From positions 6,528,001-6,592,000 of the forward strand of contig NZ_JAPNKC010000001.1 of NCBI RefSeq assembly GCF_026626705.1: a DNA stretch of 64,000 nt. Direction: 5' to 3'. The notes below the pieces were generated by a model. It was given only the letters and a program-made list of their open reading frames with translations. It ran no database searches and was not told the DNA's origin. Source of the DNA: Pyxidicoccus sp. MSG2. GTDB lineage: Bacteria; Myxococcota; Myxococcia; Myxococcales; Myxococcaceae. Every line of letters starts with the position of its first letter. The first letter of the stretch is position 1. Both the position numbers and the translations under genes were made by a program. This document shows positions 24,800 through 34,006 of the stretch, piece by piece.

Positions 24800-26098
24800 T
24801 CACCCCGCCCGGGGCCCGGCGAAGCGCTGGTAGACGAGGGCGCAGACGGCGACGGCGGCGACCCAGGCGATGAACGTCCCCACGAAGAAGAACACCGCCG
24901 TGCACGCCACCAGCGACACGATGGCCGCATGGGACATGGGCCCCCGCAGCAGCTTCACGGCGGCGGCCATGGACAGCACGTAGGTCGCCAGGAACGACGA
25001 CGCGGAGAACGGCAGCAGGTCCGCGATGCGCAGCCGGCCCAGCCACGTCACCGAGAGGGCCACCAGGACGACGGCGCACAGCGCCGCGAGCGCCCGGTGC
25101 GGCGTGCCCGACGCGGAGGTGACGCCGAGCCACGCGGGGAGCTGCCGGCGCTCGCCCAGCGCGAAGGCGAGGCGGCTGGTGCCCGCGACGTACGCATTCA
25201 CCGGGATGAACGAGAGCAGCAGCCCGGCAATCCCCACCACGCGCGAGGCGCTCGGCCCGAAGACCTTCGCCGCCAGCAGCACGAGCGGCGTCTGCGCATG
25301 CGCCGCGTCCCCGTGTCCCGTGGCACCAATCGTGACGATGGCGAGCGGGAGGTACACGAGGGCGACGATGCCCACCGCGAGCATGCTCGCGCGCCAGATG
25401 TCGCGCGGGTCCTTGAACTCACGGGCCAGCGGGGTAATCGCCTCCCAGCCGACGAAGGCCCAGAAGAGCTGCACGGCTGCGAGCCCGACGGCGACAGGCC
25501 CCTTGGAGAAGAACGGCGTGAAGGCCCGGGGCTCCACCTCCGGGAGCGCGCGGCCGACAATCAGCGCCAGCCCGACGACAATCACCGCGAGCGTCACCAG
25601 TTGCGCCGTCGCGCTGACGCGCAGTCCCACGAAGTTGAGCGCGTACGCGGTGACGACCAGCGCCGCGCCGAACGCGAAGGCCAGGTCCTGACCTCCGCCG
25701 AGCACGCTCGCGCCATACTCACCGGCGATGAGCGCCACCACCGAGGTGCCCATGGGCACCTGGGCCAGGAAGAGCCAGCCCGCGACGGCGCCCCAGCGGG
25801 GGCCGAAGGCGCGCTCGATGGCATCCGAGAACCCGGCCGCGTCGGCCCGCTGCCGCGAGAGCGCGGCGTAGGTGAGCGCCAGCGGCACCGAGAGCAATAT
25901 CAGCCCCAGCCACGCCAGCACCGACGCGGGGCCCGCCGTGTCCGCGGCGATGGCCGGCAGCACGAGCACCCCGGACCCCAGCACCGAGCCGACATAGAGC
26001 GAGACGCCCTGCCACAGCCCCAGCGTCCGGCGCAGCGACGGGGTTTCGGCCTGGGCGGCAGGAGGGATGTGGGTCGCGGTGGCAGTGCTGGACGACAT
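24800..26098 (-). CDS. APC-superfamily amino-acid permease, YjeH-like
   Basis: 432 residues with about 12 hydrophobic helices. The start is the ATG at 26098 (MSSSTATATHIPP), because upstream in-frame residues overlap the promoter repeats. The first helix has the substrate-backbone motif GSVLGSGVLVLP typical of APC transporters. Helix 6 carries FWAFVGWEAITPLAREF, as in the YjeH branch, which exports methionine and branched-chain amino acids. It probably moves amino acids across the inner membrane; direction and substrate are inferred. It is divergent from the archaemetzincin gene across a 120-base gap holding three related half-sites, hinting at shared regulation. Confidence 0.85.
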   Translation of the reverse strand: MSSSTATATHIPPAAQAETPSLRRTLGLWQGVSLYVGSVLGSGVLVLPAIAADTAGPASVLAWLGLILLSVPLALTYAALSRQRADAAGFSDAIERAFGPRWGAVAGWLFLAQVPMGTSVVALIAGEYGASVLGGGQDLAFAFGAALVVTAYALNFVGLRVSATAQLVTLAVIVVGLALIVGRALPEVEPRAFTPFFSKGPVAVGLAAVQLFWAFVGWEAITPLAREFKDPRDIWRASMLAVGIVALVYLPLAIVTIGATGHGDAAHAQTPLVLLAAKVFGPSASRVVGIAGLLLSFIPVNAYVAGTSRLAFALGERRQLPAWLGVTSASGTPHRALAALCAVVLVALSVTWLGRLRIADLLPFSASSFLATYVLSMAAAVKLLRGPMSHAAIVSLVACTAVFFFVGTFIAWVAAVAVCALVYQRFAGPRAG

Positions 26099-26132
26099 GG
26101 CGCCTCTCTTTCCCGCGCACGTATTCCTCAGT

Positions 26133-26182
26133 GCAGTGGTCGGCGCAATGGCCACTCCGCGCCCGGTCGATATGACCACTGC
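26133..26182. promoter_or_regulatory. Array of three related half-sites, candidate operator
   Basis: ATGGCCACTCC (26148-26158) and ATGACCACTGC (26172-26182) are direct repeats 24 bases apart. GCAGTGGTCGG (26133-26143) is an inverted copy; its GCAGTGGTC pairs perfectly with GACCACTGC at 26174-26182. The array sits between the divergent starts at 26098 and 26219. Confidence 0.45.
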
Positions 26183-26218
26183 TCACGGCTCCCGGGGCAG
26201 AGGAGCTAGCATGCGGCC

Positions 26219-26887
26219 ATGGGCCTTCCCTCCCGTGCGCTTCTGCTGAGTCTCTCCGTGCTGCTCGCGGGCCTGCCCGCCGCCGCGGAGCCCGCGTCAC
26301 CGTCCGCCGAGCCGGTGGTGGCCATCCTCCCCCTCGGCAAGGTGGACCAGGACGTGCTGGACCGGGTGGCGAAGGAAATCCAGGCGCGGCTGCGCGTACA
26401 GGTGCGCTTCGAGTCCCCGCGCGAAATGCCGAAGGCCGCCTGGTACGCGCCCCGCAAGCGCTGGCGCGCGGAGAAGTTGCTGGATGCCGTCGACGCGGAC
26501 CCGCCGAAGGGCGCGTGGAAGGTGGTGGCCGTCACCGCGGCCGAAATCTCCACCACCAAGGGCGACATCCACGATTGGGGCATCGCCGGGCTGGGCAACA
26601 TGGGCGGCCTGTCCTGCGTGCTGTCTACGCACATCTACCGGAAGCACAGCAAGACGAAGGCGGTGCTGCTGCGGCGCGTGGGGGACCTGACCATCCACGA
26701 GTTCGGTCACACGCTGGGTTTCGACCACTGCGAGACGGACGGCTGCGTCATGGCGGACGCGAAGGGCAAGGCCATCAGCTCCGCGGACCACAGCTCGGGC
26801 AACTACTGCGGGCGGTGCCTCGGGCAGTTGTCACCCGAGGTCCGCGCGTGGATGAAGGAGGAGCGCGCCGCGCCCGCTCCTCACTAG
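26219..26887 (+). CDS. Secreted archaemetzincin-type metalloprotease
   Basis: 222 residues. A signal peptide (residues 1-23) precedes an archaemetzincin domain. The zinc site is HEFGHTLGFDHC: H160, E161, H164 and third ligand H170. The second, structural zinc site uses C171, C176, C197 and C200, and the conserved Met sits in CVM. This matches the archaemetzincin consensus except that the spacing before the last Cys pair is 18 rather than the usual 17. Archaemetzincins are aminopeptidase-like enzymes, usually cytosolic; export by a signal peptide is unusual. The start is the ATG at 26219. It is divergent from the amino-acid permease. Confidence 0.88.
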   Translation: MGLPSRALLLSLSVLLAGLPAAAEPASPSAEPVVAILPLGKVDQDVLDRVAKEIQARLRVQVRFESPREMPKAAWYAPRKRWRAEKLLDAVDADPPKGAWKVVAVTAAEISTTKGDIHDWGIAGLGNMGGLSCVLSTHIYRKHSKTKAVLLRRVGDLTIHEFGHTLGFDHCETDGCVMADAKGKAISSADHSSGNYCGRCLGQLSPEVRAWMKEERAAPAPH

Positions 26888-26895
26888 CAGCAGCG

Positions 26896-27483
26896 CTACA
26901 GCCCGCCCACCTCCAGCGCACCCCCCAGCCCGGGGAAGGGCTTGGTGAGGACGGCCTGGAAGATGATGTCCTCGAGTTGGATGTTCACCGGGAACACGGG
27001 CGTGCCGAGGCCGCTGCGCACCACCGTGTTGCTGACGATGAACCAGACGCGCCGCTTGCCGATGGCGTCCTTCAGCGCGGGCGTGTCGATGCGCACCGCC
27101 GTGCGGGAGTTGGGCGCGAAGTCGCGCACGGCGAGGATTTCCGCCGCGCGGTTGTAGTAGGCGGGCAGATTGACGTTCGTGTACGTCTTCGGCTGGTCCG
27201 GCGTGGCGGTGCCCTCGAAGGACAGCCGCGCGGACGTGCGCAGCGTCAGGAGGGTGGACGGGTTCACCACGGTGAGGGTGGCCGCCACCTCGTCCACGAC
27301 GATGTCCAGCCCTTCGGTGTCCACCGTCTCCTCGGGCAAATCGAGCGCCACCTCCGCATAGACGGGCTCGAGGATGGAGGTGACGGGCACCGTCTGGTCG
27401 AAGGGCTCGGTCTGCACGGAGATTTCCGCCGAGCACGAGGTCAGCAGCAGGAAGCACGAAGCGAAGAGGGCGCGGGTCATCAT
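26896..27483 (-). CDS. Small lipoprotein, function unknown
   Basis: 195 residues with a lipobox LLLTSC (C17). The mature protein is predicted to be beta-rich, with alternating hydrophobic residues (LDIVVDEVAATLTVVNPSTL) and no catalytic signature. Its start overlaps the stop of the upstream beta-barrel-like gene by 4 bases, so the two are co-expressed and may form an outer-membrane pair. The stop is close to the convergent archaemetzincin stop. No family is recognised. Confidence 0.65.
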   Translation of the reverse strand: MMTRALFASCFLLLTSCSAEISVQTEPFDQTVPVTSILEPVYAEVALDLPEETVDTEGLDIVVDEVAATLTVVNPSTLLTLRTSARLSFEGTATPDQPKTYTNVNLPAYYNRAAEILAVRDFAPNSRTAVRIDTPALKDAIGKRRVWFIVSNTVVRSGLGTPVFPVNIQLEDIIFQAVLTKPFPGLGGALEVGGL

Positions 27484-28187
27484 CGGAAGGTCCAGGAGAG
27501 GTCGAGGACGGGAAGCACGGGGAGGCTCTCACCGGGGAGGGCCGGGTCGCTCAGGTCCACGTAGGCGGCGCCGAGCCCGAAGCCCAGGCCCTCACCGCCG
27601 TAGCGGATGCCGGCCGCCGCGCGGAAGGCGGAGCCGCCCTCCACGCGCACACCGGCCTCGGCCACCACGGACCAGTGGCCGGCGAAGTTGAACCCGGCAC
27701 CGCCGGTGAAGGAGAGGTAGTCGGTGGTGTAGTGGCCGTAGCGCGCCTCGCCCTGGAGTTGGATGGGGCCCAGCACCAGGCCATACACGCCGTAGAAGGA
27801 CGGGCCGGACAACTCCGGCTCGAAGCTCTGGATGGCGGGGGCCTCGGACTCGACGATGCCCGAGTAGGTGGAGGCGCCCACGAAGTGCGTGTAGCGCGCG
27901 CCCAGCACGACGCGGTGCGGGCCGGCGGCCAGGGCCCAGCGCAGGCCCAGGTTGGGGGCCAGCAGTGCGTCCGCGTACAGCGACGTGTCCACCGCCAGCC
28001 CCGCGAACAGCGGTATCGCCGTGCGCTGGAGGCCGAGCACCGGCGCGTCGATGACCTCCGCCGCGTCCGTCGTCATCAGGCGAGCGGTGTTGGTGCGCAC
28101 GCCCGAGGGCTCGGCTTCGGCGGATGCGATGACAGGGAAGAAGAGAGCGGCGAAGGCACAGGCCAGGGGTGTGGATTTCAAAACCAC
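27480..28187 (-). CDS. Probable outer-membrane beta-barrel protein
   Basis: 235 residues from a GTG at 28187 preceded by AGGAG. The signal peptide ends at about residue 24 (VIASAEA). The rest alternates short amphipathic strands and turns (GPHRVVLGARYTHF, QLQGEARYGHY, WSVVAEAGVRVEGG, GLGFGLGAAYVDL) and ends with an aromatic C-terminal residue region (LDLSWTFR), as barrels recognised by BamA often do. No specific porin family is assigned. It is translationally coupled to the downstream lipoprotein and divergent from the MarR-ClC-MprF-like operon. Confidence 0.68.
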   Translation of the reverse strand: MVLKSTPLACAFAALFFPVIASAEAEPSGVRTNTARLMTTDAAEVIDAPVLGLQRTAIPLFAGLAVDTSLYADALLAPNLGLRWALAAGPHRVVLGARYTHFVGASTYSGIVESEAPAIQSFEPELSGPSFYGVYGLVLGPIQLQGEARYGHYTTDYLSFTGGAGFNFAGHWSVVAEAGVRVEGGSAFRAAAGIRYGGEGLGFGLGAAYVDLSDPALPGESLPVLPVLDLSWTFR

Positions 28188-28497
28188 GTGCTCCTGAGGA
28201 GAGAGGCGTGTCTCATATTGCTGAATCGTATCGCCGGTGGCTCGTCGCCGCGTGATGTGTCGACTGCTGGTCGTCGTACGCGCTCGCGGTCGCCGGCGAC
28301 CTCCCGCTCCCGCTCTGACGGAAGGCTTCGTTCTTCCCGGCGGAGTCGCGCTTTCCGGTCCTGGAGTGCCGTGGACGCACGCACATCCATGAGTTTGGGT
28401 GATTCACGCCGGAAGTCCGGGCAACCGCCTGCCTGGCCGGCCCCGAGCGTTTGGATTGCGACCGGGTTTCCATGCGCGTACCTTCCGCGCAAGTTAC
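28188..28497. other. Divergent intergenic region, 310 bp
   Basis: No convincing gene. The right end flows into the inverted repeat at 28494-28513. The left end holds the AGGAG ribosome site of the minus-strand barrel gene. Promoters for both directions are expected here, but no sigma boxes were assigned. Confidence 0.5.
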
Positions 28498-28513
28498 ATG
28501 GGTTCCCATATAA
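28494..28513. promoter_or_regulatory. 20-bp inverted repeat over the MarR start codon
   Basis: TTACATGGGT and TCCCATATAA are complementary at 8 of 10 positions. The repeat covers the ATG at 28498. Its location, size and AT-rich ends suit a MarR dimer repressing its own operon at the level of transcription. Confidence 0.5.
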
Positions 28514-29037
28514 ATCGCGGCGCGGGCGTGGAGCAGGGCGAGGTGCGGGAGGTGATGGACGGCGTCCGCCGCCTCGTGCGGCTGTTGCGCGTCTCCGCCC
28601 GGGCGTCCGAGCGGCTGGTGGGCATCAGCGGCGCGCAGCTCTTCGTCCTGCAGCGGCTGGCGGAAGCCGGGCCCTGCTCCATCAACACCCTGGCCGAGCA
28701 CACCCTCACCCACCAGAGCAGCGTGTCGGTGGTGGTGGCACGCCTCATCGAGCGGGGGCTCGTCACGCGACGGCCCTCGCCGGAGGACGGACGCCGGGTG
28801 GAGGTGGCGCTGGCGCCGGCCGGCCGGGCGCTGCTGCGCGAGGCCCCGCCCATGGCCCAGGCCCTCCTCATCGCCGGCCTGCGGAAGCTGGAGCCTGGTG
28901 TCCGTGAGGGACTGGCGCGCGGGCTGTCCGCGCTGGTGGCGGAGCTGGGACTGGATGGAAACGAGGCTCCGTTCCTCTTCGAGGACGAGCCGAAGCCGCG
29001 CAAGCGGCGCAAGGAGAAGCTGAATGGAGCGGCCTGA
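28498..29037 (+). CDS. MarR-family regulator of the ClC operon
   Basis: 179 residues. The winged helix-turn-helix includes LFVLQRLAEAGPCSINTLAEHT, recognition helix HQSSVSVVVARLIERGLV and the wing RRPSPEDGRRVEVALAPAG, a typical MarR layout. The ATG at 28498 is chosen over an upstream start at 28399 because the family domain begins soon after. The C-terminus is basic (KPRKRRKEK). The inverted repeat at 28494-28513 suggests autoregulation. The downstream ClC gene starts 14 bases before this stop, so repression should cover the transporter and the MprF-like gene as well. The ligand is unknown. Confidence 0.82.
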   Translation: MGSHINRGAGVEQGEVREVMDGVRRLVRLLRVSARASERLVGISGAQLFVLQRLAEAGPCSINTLAEHTLTHQSSVSVVVARLIERGLVTRRPSPEDGRRVEVALAPAGRALLREAPPMAQALLIAGLRKLEPGVREGLARGLSALVAELGLDGNEAPFLFEDEPKPRKRRKEKLNGAA

Positions 29038-30910
29038 AGTAACGCGCGTCGAGGAGGGCCTGGGCCCCGGTCCCGAGGCGCGGGAGAAGCTGCCCGTGGC
29101 CCCATCCATGGGCCCCACGCTCGCCGGGGTGCGAGCGCCCCGGGCGATGGAGCCGGTGGACCGGCGGGTGGTCTACATCAGCGCCCTCGCGGTGGTGCTG
29201 GCCGTGGCGGCGGGGCTGGTGGCGCAGCTGCTGGGCTCGCTCATCCACTTCTTCACCAACCTGGCTTACTTCGGCCGGCTCTCCGTGGCGCCGGTGTCCC
29301 CCGGGGACAACACGCTGGGCGTGTGGGGCATCCTCGTGCCGGTGGTGGGCGCCGTCATCGTCGGCTTCATGGCGCGCTATGGCTCGCGGGCCATCCGCGG
29401 GCACGGCATCCCCGAGGCGATGGAGCAGGTGCTCTACAACCAGAGCCGCATTCCGCCGCGCATGACGTTCCTCAAGCCGCTGTCGTCGGCGGTGGCCATT
29501 GGCACCGGCGGTCCGTTCGGCGCGGAAGGGCCCATCATCGCCACGGGCGGCGCGCTGGGCTCGCTGCTGGGGCAGTTGCTGCGCGTCACGGCGGACGAGC
29601 GCAAGGCGCTGCTGGCCTCGGGCGCCGCGGCGGGCATGGCGGCGACCTTCGGCGCACCCGTGTCCGCGGTGCTGCTGGCGGTGGAGTTGTTGCTGTTCGA
29701 GTACCGGCCGCGCTCCGTCATCCCCGTGGCGCTGGCCACCGCCACCGCGACGGGCGTGCGCCTGGCCTTCGTGGGCGGCGCGCCGGCCTTCGCCATGCCG
29801 GACCTGGCGTCACCGAGCGGCGCCGCGCTGGCCTTCTACATCGTGCTGGGCGCGGTGGTGGGCGTGGCGTCCACGCTGGTCACCCGGGCGGTGTATGCCA
29901 TTGAGGATGCCTTCGAGAAGCTGCCGCTGCACTGGATGTGGTGGCCGGCGCTGGGCGCGGTGGTGGTGGGCGTGGTGGGCTACTTCTCCCCGCGCACGCT
30001 GGGCGTGGGCTACACCAACATCGAGGACATCCTCTCCGGGCGCTTCGTGGGCACGGCCATGGTGATGTTCTGCGTGCTGAAGTTCATCTCCTGGTCGGTG
30101 GCGCTGGGCAGTGGCACCTCGGGCGGCACGCTGGCGCCGTTGTTCACGCTCGGCGGCGGGCTGGGCTCCGGTCTGGGCCTGCTGGCGACGTACGTGGCAC
30201 CGGGCCTGGGCGTGGACATCCGGGTGGCGGCGCTGGTGGGCATGGCGGCCATCTTCGCGGGCGCGTCGCGCGCACTGCTCGCCTCGGTGGTGTTCGCCTT
30301 CGAGACGACACGCCAGCCCATGGGCCTCTTGCCGCTGCTGGGCGGCTGCGCGGCGGCCTACCTCGTGTCCGCGCTGCTGATGCGCCACTCCATCATGACG
30401 GAGAAGCTGGCCCGGCGCGGCGGGCGCGTCCTCACCGAGTACGGCGTGGATGCGCTGGGCCAGGCGCTGGTGCGTGACGTGGGGCTGCGCGCGGTGGTGT
30501 CGCTGGAGGCGGACCGGCCGCTGGAGGAGGTGCGGGCGTGGCTCGCCACGGGTGTGCCGGGCACCACGCACCAGGGCTTCCCGGTGGTGGTGGGCGGAGA
30601 GCTCGTGGGCGTCGTCACGCGGAGGGATTTGCTGGACGGGCGGGAGGCCACGGGCCGGCGCGTCCGTGAGCTGGTGAAGCGTGCCCCGGCGGTGGCGTAC
30701 GCGGACAGCTCGCTGCGCGAGGCGGCGGACCTGATGGTGGAGGAGGGCGTGGGCCGGCTGCCGGTGGTGCACCGCGAGGCGCCCACACGCGTGGTGGGCA
30801 TCCTCACCCGGAGCGATCTGCTCGGCGCCAACCGGCGCCGGCTGGACGACTCGCGGCGGATGGAGCGCGGCGTGGGCGGGCCCCGGCGGACGGGGCCGCA
30901 GCCGGCATGA
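29024..30910 (+). CDS. ClC chloride channel/antiporter with CBS pair
   Basis: 628 residues. About ten ClC membrane helices are followed by two CBS domains (residues about 490-600), which often bind adenine nucleotides and gate the channel. Selectivity motifs are GHGIPEAM (Ser of the classic GSGIP replaced by His), GGPFGAEGPII (gating Glu E168 kept; the classic GREGP here reads GAEGP), and SGTSGGTLAP. The retained Glu fits either a Cl-/H+ antiporter or a gated channel. It acts in the inner membrane, moving chloride. It overlaps the MarR gene by 14 bases and the next gene by 4. An AGGAG site inside the MarR gene sets the start. Confidence 0.9.
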   Translation: MERPEVTRVEEGLGPGPEAREKLPVAPSMGPTLAGVRAPRAMEPVDRRVVYISALAVVLAVAAGLVAQLLGSLIHFFTNLAYFGRLSVAPVSPGDNTLGVWGILVPVVGAVIVGFMARYGSRAIRGHGIPEAMEQVLYNQSRIPPRMTFLKPLSSAVAIGTGGPFGAEGPIIATGGALGSLLGQLLRVTADERKALLASGAAAGMAATFGAPVSAVLLAVELLLFEYRPRSVIPVALATATATGVRLAFVGGAPAFAMPDLASPSGAALAFYIVLGAVVGVASTLVTRAVYAIEDAFEKLPLHWMWWPALGAVVVGVVGYFSPRTLGVGYTNIEDILSGRFVGTAMVMFCVLKFISWSVALGSGTSGGTLAPLFTLGGGLGSGLGLLATYVAPGLGVDIRVAALVGMAAIFAGASRALLASVVFAFETTRQPMGLLPLLGGCAAAYLVSALLMRHSIMTEKLARRGGRVLTEYGVDALGQALVRDVGLRAVVSLEADRPLEEVRAWLATGVPGTTHQGFPVVVGGELVGVVTRRDLLDGREATGRRVRELVKRAPAVAYADSSLREAADLMVEEGVGRLPVVHREAPTRVVGILTRSDLLGANRRRLDDSRRMERGVGGPRRTGPQPA

Positions 30911-32286
30911 AGCGGACGGACACAGAGGCCGAGGCCGAGCGTGCGCGGGTGCTGGAGCTGCTGCGCCAGTACGGGTGGAACGCCACGTCCTTCCAGGTGC
31001 TCCAGCCGGGCTTCTGCTACTGGTTCGACCCGGCGGGCGACGCGTGCGTGGCCTACGTGGACACGGGCGGCGCGTGGGTGGCGGCGGGTGGGCCCATCGC
31101 CTCGCCGGAGCGGCTGCCCGCGGTGGTCGCCGGCTTCCAGGAGGCCGCGCGCGCGACAGGGCGGCGCGTGTGCTTCTTCGCCACCGAGCCGCGCTTCACG
31201 CAGCTGGTGCCGATGCAGGCCCTGTCCGTGGGCGAGCAGCCCGTGTGGGACCCGACCCACTGGGACGAGGTGGTGCGCGGCAGCCGCAACCTGCGCGAGC
31301 AACTGCGCCGCGCCCGCAAGCACGGCGTGACGGTGCGCGAGGTGCCCGCGCCCGTGCTGGAGGACCCGACGCACCCCACACGCCGCGCGCTGGACGGGCT
31401 CAAGTCGCGGTGGCTGGCGTCGCGCCGCATGGCCCCCATGGGCTTCCTGGTGCAGTTGCGCCCGTACGCCTTCGCGCGCGAGCGCCGCGCCTTCGCGGCC
31501 GAGGTGGAGGGGAAGGTGGTGGGCTTCCTCGCGGTGTCCCCCGTGTACGCGCGCGAGGGCTGGTTCCTCCAGGACTTGCTGAGAGACCCCGAGGCGCCCA
31601 ACGGCACGGCGGAGACGCTGGTGGACGCGGCCATGCGCGCGGCGGCGGCGGAGGGCCGGCGCTACGTGACGCTGGGGCTGGCGCCGCTGTCCGGGCCGGT
31701 GCGGCCCTGGCTGCGGCTGGCGCGCGTGTGCGGGCGGCCGCTGTTCGACTTCGAGGGCCTGCGCGCCTTCAAGGCGAAGTTCCGCCCCGACACCTGGGTG
31801 CCCATCCACGTGGCCTGGCCCGAGCCGAACGGCGGGCCGGCCGCGCTGTACGACGCGCTGCGCGCCTTCGCGCGGGGCAGCCTGGTGCGCTTCGGCGTGG
31901 CCACGGTGCTGCGGCGTCCCCGGCTGCTGGTGCATGCGCTGGCCCTGCTGCTGGTGCCCTGGACGGCGCTGCTGGCGCTCCCCGTCACCCAGCGCTGGTT
32001 TCCTTCCCTGTCGGTGCAGTGGGGCTGGGTGCTGTTCGACGTGGGGCTGTCGGTGGGCCTCTTCTCGCTGGTGCGCCGCTGGCGGGACTCACTGGCCACG
32101 GCGCTGGGAATGCTCACCGCCTCGGATGCGTGCCTCACCTTCGTCCAGGCCACGACGTTCAACGTGGCGCGGGCGCGCGGCCCGGTGGACTGGGCTGTCA
32201 TCACCGCGGCGGTGCTCGCGCCCGCGACGGCCTCCGCGCTGCTCTTCCGCTCGCGGGACTTGCGCCTGCCCGGACGTCAGGGCTGA
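30907..32286 (+). CDS. MprF-like DUF2156 protein with C-terminal membrane helices
   Basis: 459 residues. Residues about 10-310 match the DUF2156 (GNAT-like) domain at the C-terminus of MprF, which moves amino acids from aminoacyl-tRNA to phosphatidylglycerol: LQPGFCYWFDPAGDACVAY, GGAWVAAGGPIASPE, NLREQLRRARKHGV, ARERRAFAAEVEGKVVGF and LGLAPLSGP. Four C-terminal helices (about residues 340-450) are present, but the N-terminal flippase domain of full MprF is absent, and helices at the C-end are an unusual order. The predicted function is modification of inner-membrane lipids. It overlaps the ClC gene by 4 bases (ATGA). Confidence 0.78.
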   Translation: MKRTDTEAEAERARVLELLRQYGWNATSFQVLQPGFCYWFDPAGDACVAYVDTGGAWVAAGGPIASPERLPAVVAGFQEAARATGRRVCFFATEPRFTQLVPMQALSVGEQPVWDPTHWDEVVRGSRNLREQLRRARKHGVTVREVPAPVLEDPTHPTRRALDGLKSRWLASRRMAPMGFLVQLRPYAFARERRAFAAEVEGKVVGFLAVSPVYAREGWFLQDLLRDPEAPNGTAETLVDAAMRAAAAEGRRYVTLGLAPLSGPVRPWLRLARVCGRPLFDFEGLRAFKAKFRPDTWVPIHVAWPEPNGGPAALYDALRAFARGSLVRFGVATVLRRPRLLVHALALLLVPWTALLALPVTQRWFPSLSVQWGWVLFDVGLSVGLFSLVRRWRDSLATALGMLTASDACLTFVQATTFNVARARGPVDWAVITAAVLAPATASALLFRSRDLRLPGRQG

Positions 32287-32519
32287 GCGGCCACGCCCGC
32301 GTCCTCGACGGGGACCTGGACGCCGTGGCCGGGGTGGAGGAAGGCCTCGCCGTGCTCCACGCGGTCCACCGCGTGGAAGCGCACCATGAACTCGCGCTGC
32401 GCCGGTGAGCCCTGCTCCAATTCGAAGTGCGTGTCTCCCACGTGCACCACCGTGCCGAGCCTCCGCCCTTGCAGGTCCTTCACGGTCATTCCCTCGCGCA
32501 GCTCTCCCGGGTCCACCAT
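32277..32519 (-). CDS. Small DUF2171/PRC-barrel-like protein
   Basis: 80 residues. The ATG at 32519 is preceded by AGGAGG seven bases upstream. The sequence MVDPGELREGMTVKDLQGRR then LGTVVHVGDTHFELEQGS looks like the short DUF2171 or PRC-barrel fold seen in small stress-related proteins; REFMVRFHAVDRVE completes the beta core. It would be cytoplasmic and of unknown role. Its stop overlaps the tail of the convergent MprF-like gene by 10 bases. Confidence 0.72.
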   Translation of the reverse strand: MVDPGELREGMTVKDLQGRRLGTVVHVGDTHFELEQGSPAQREFMVRFHAVDRVEHGEAFLHPGHGVQVPVEDAGVAAQP

Positions 32520-32678
32520 CTGACGCCTCCTGCATGGGCAACCCTTCAGTGGCCGACACTCGTTCCCCCCAGAGTCTGGACCCGACTCCAGGACAATGGT
32601 TTTTTCCGGGAAGACTCGTTCCGGCCCCCGCACCGTGAACTTCTCGTGGTGCGCATGTGGTCGGTAGGGAGGGACTCG

Positions 32679-33992
<1,314 letters not shown>

Positions 33993-34006
33993 GGAGGAGG
34001 TCGCTC

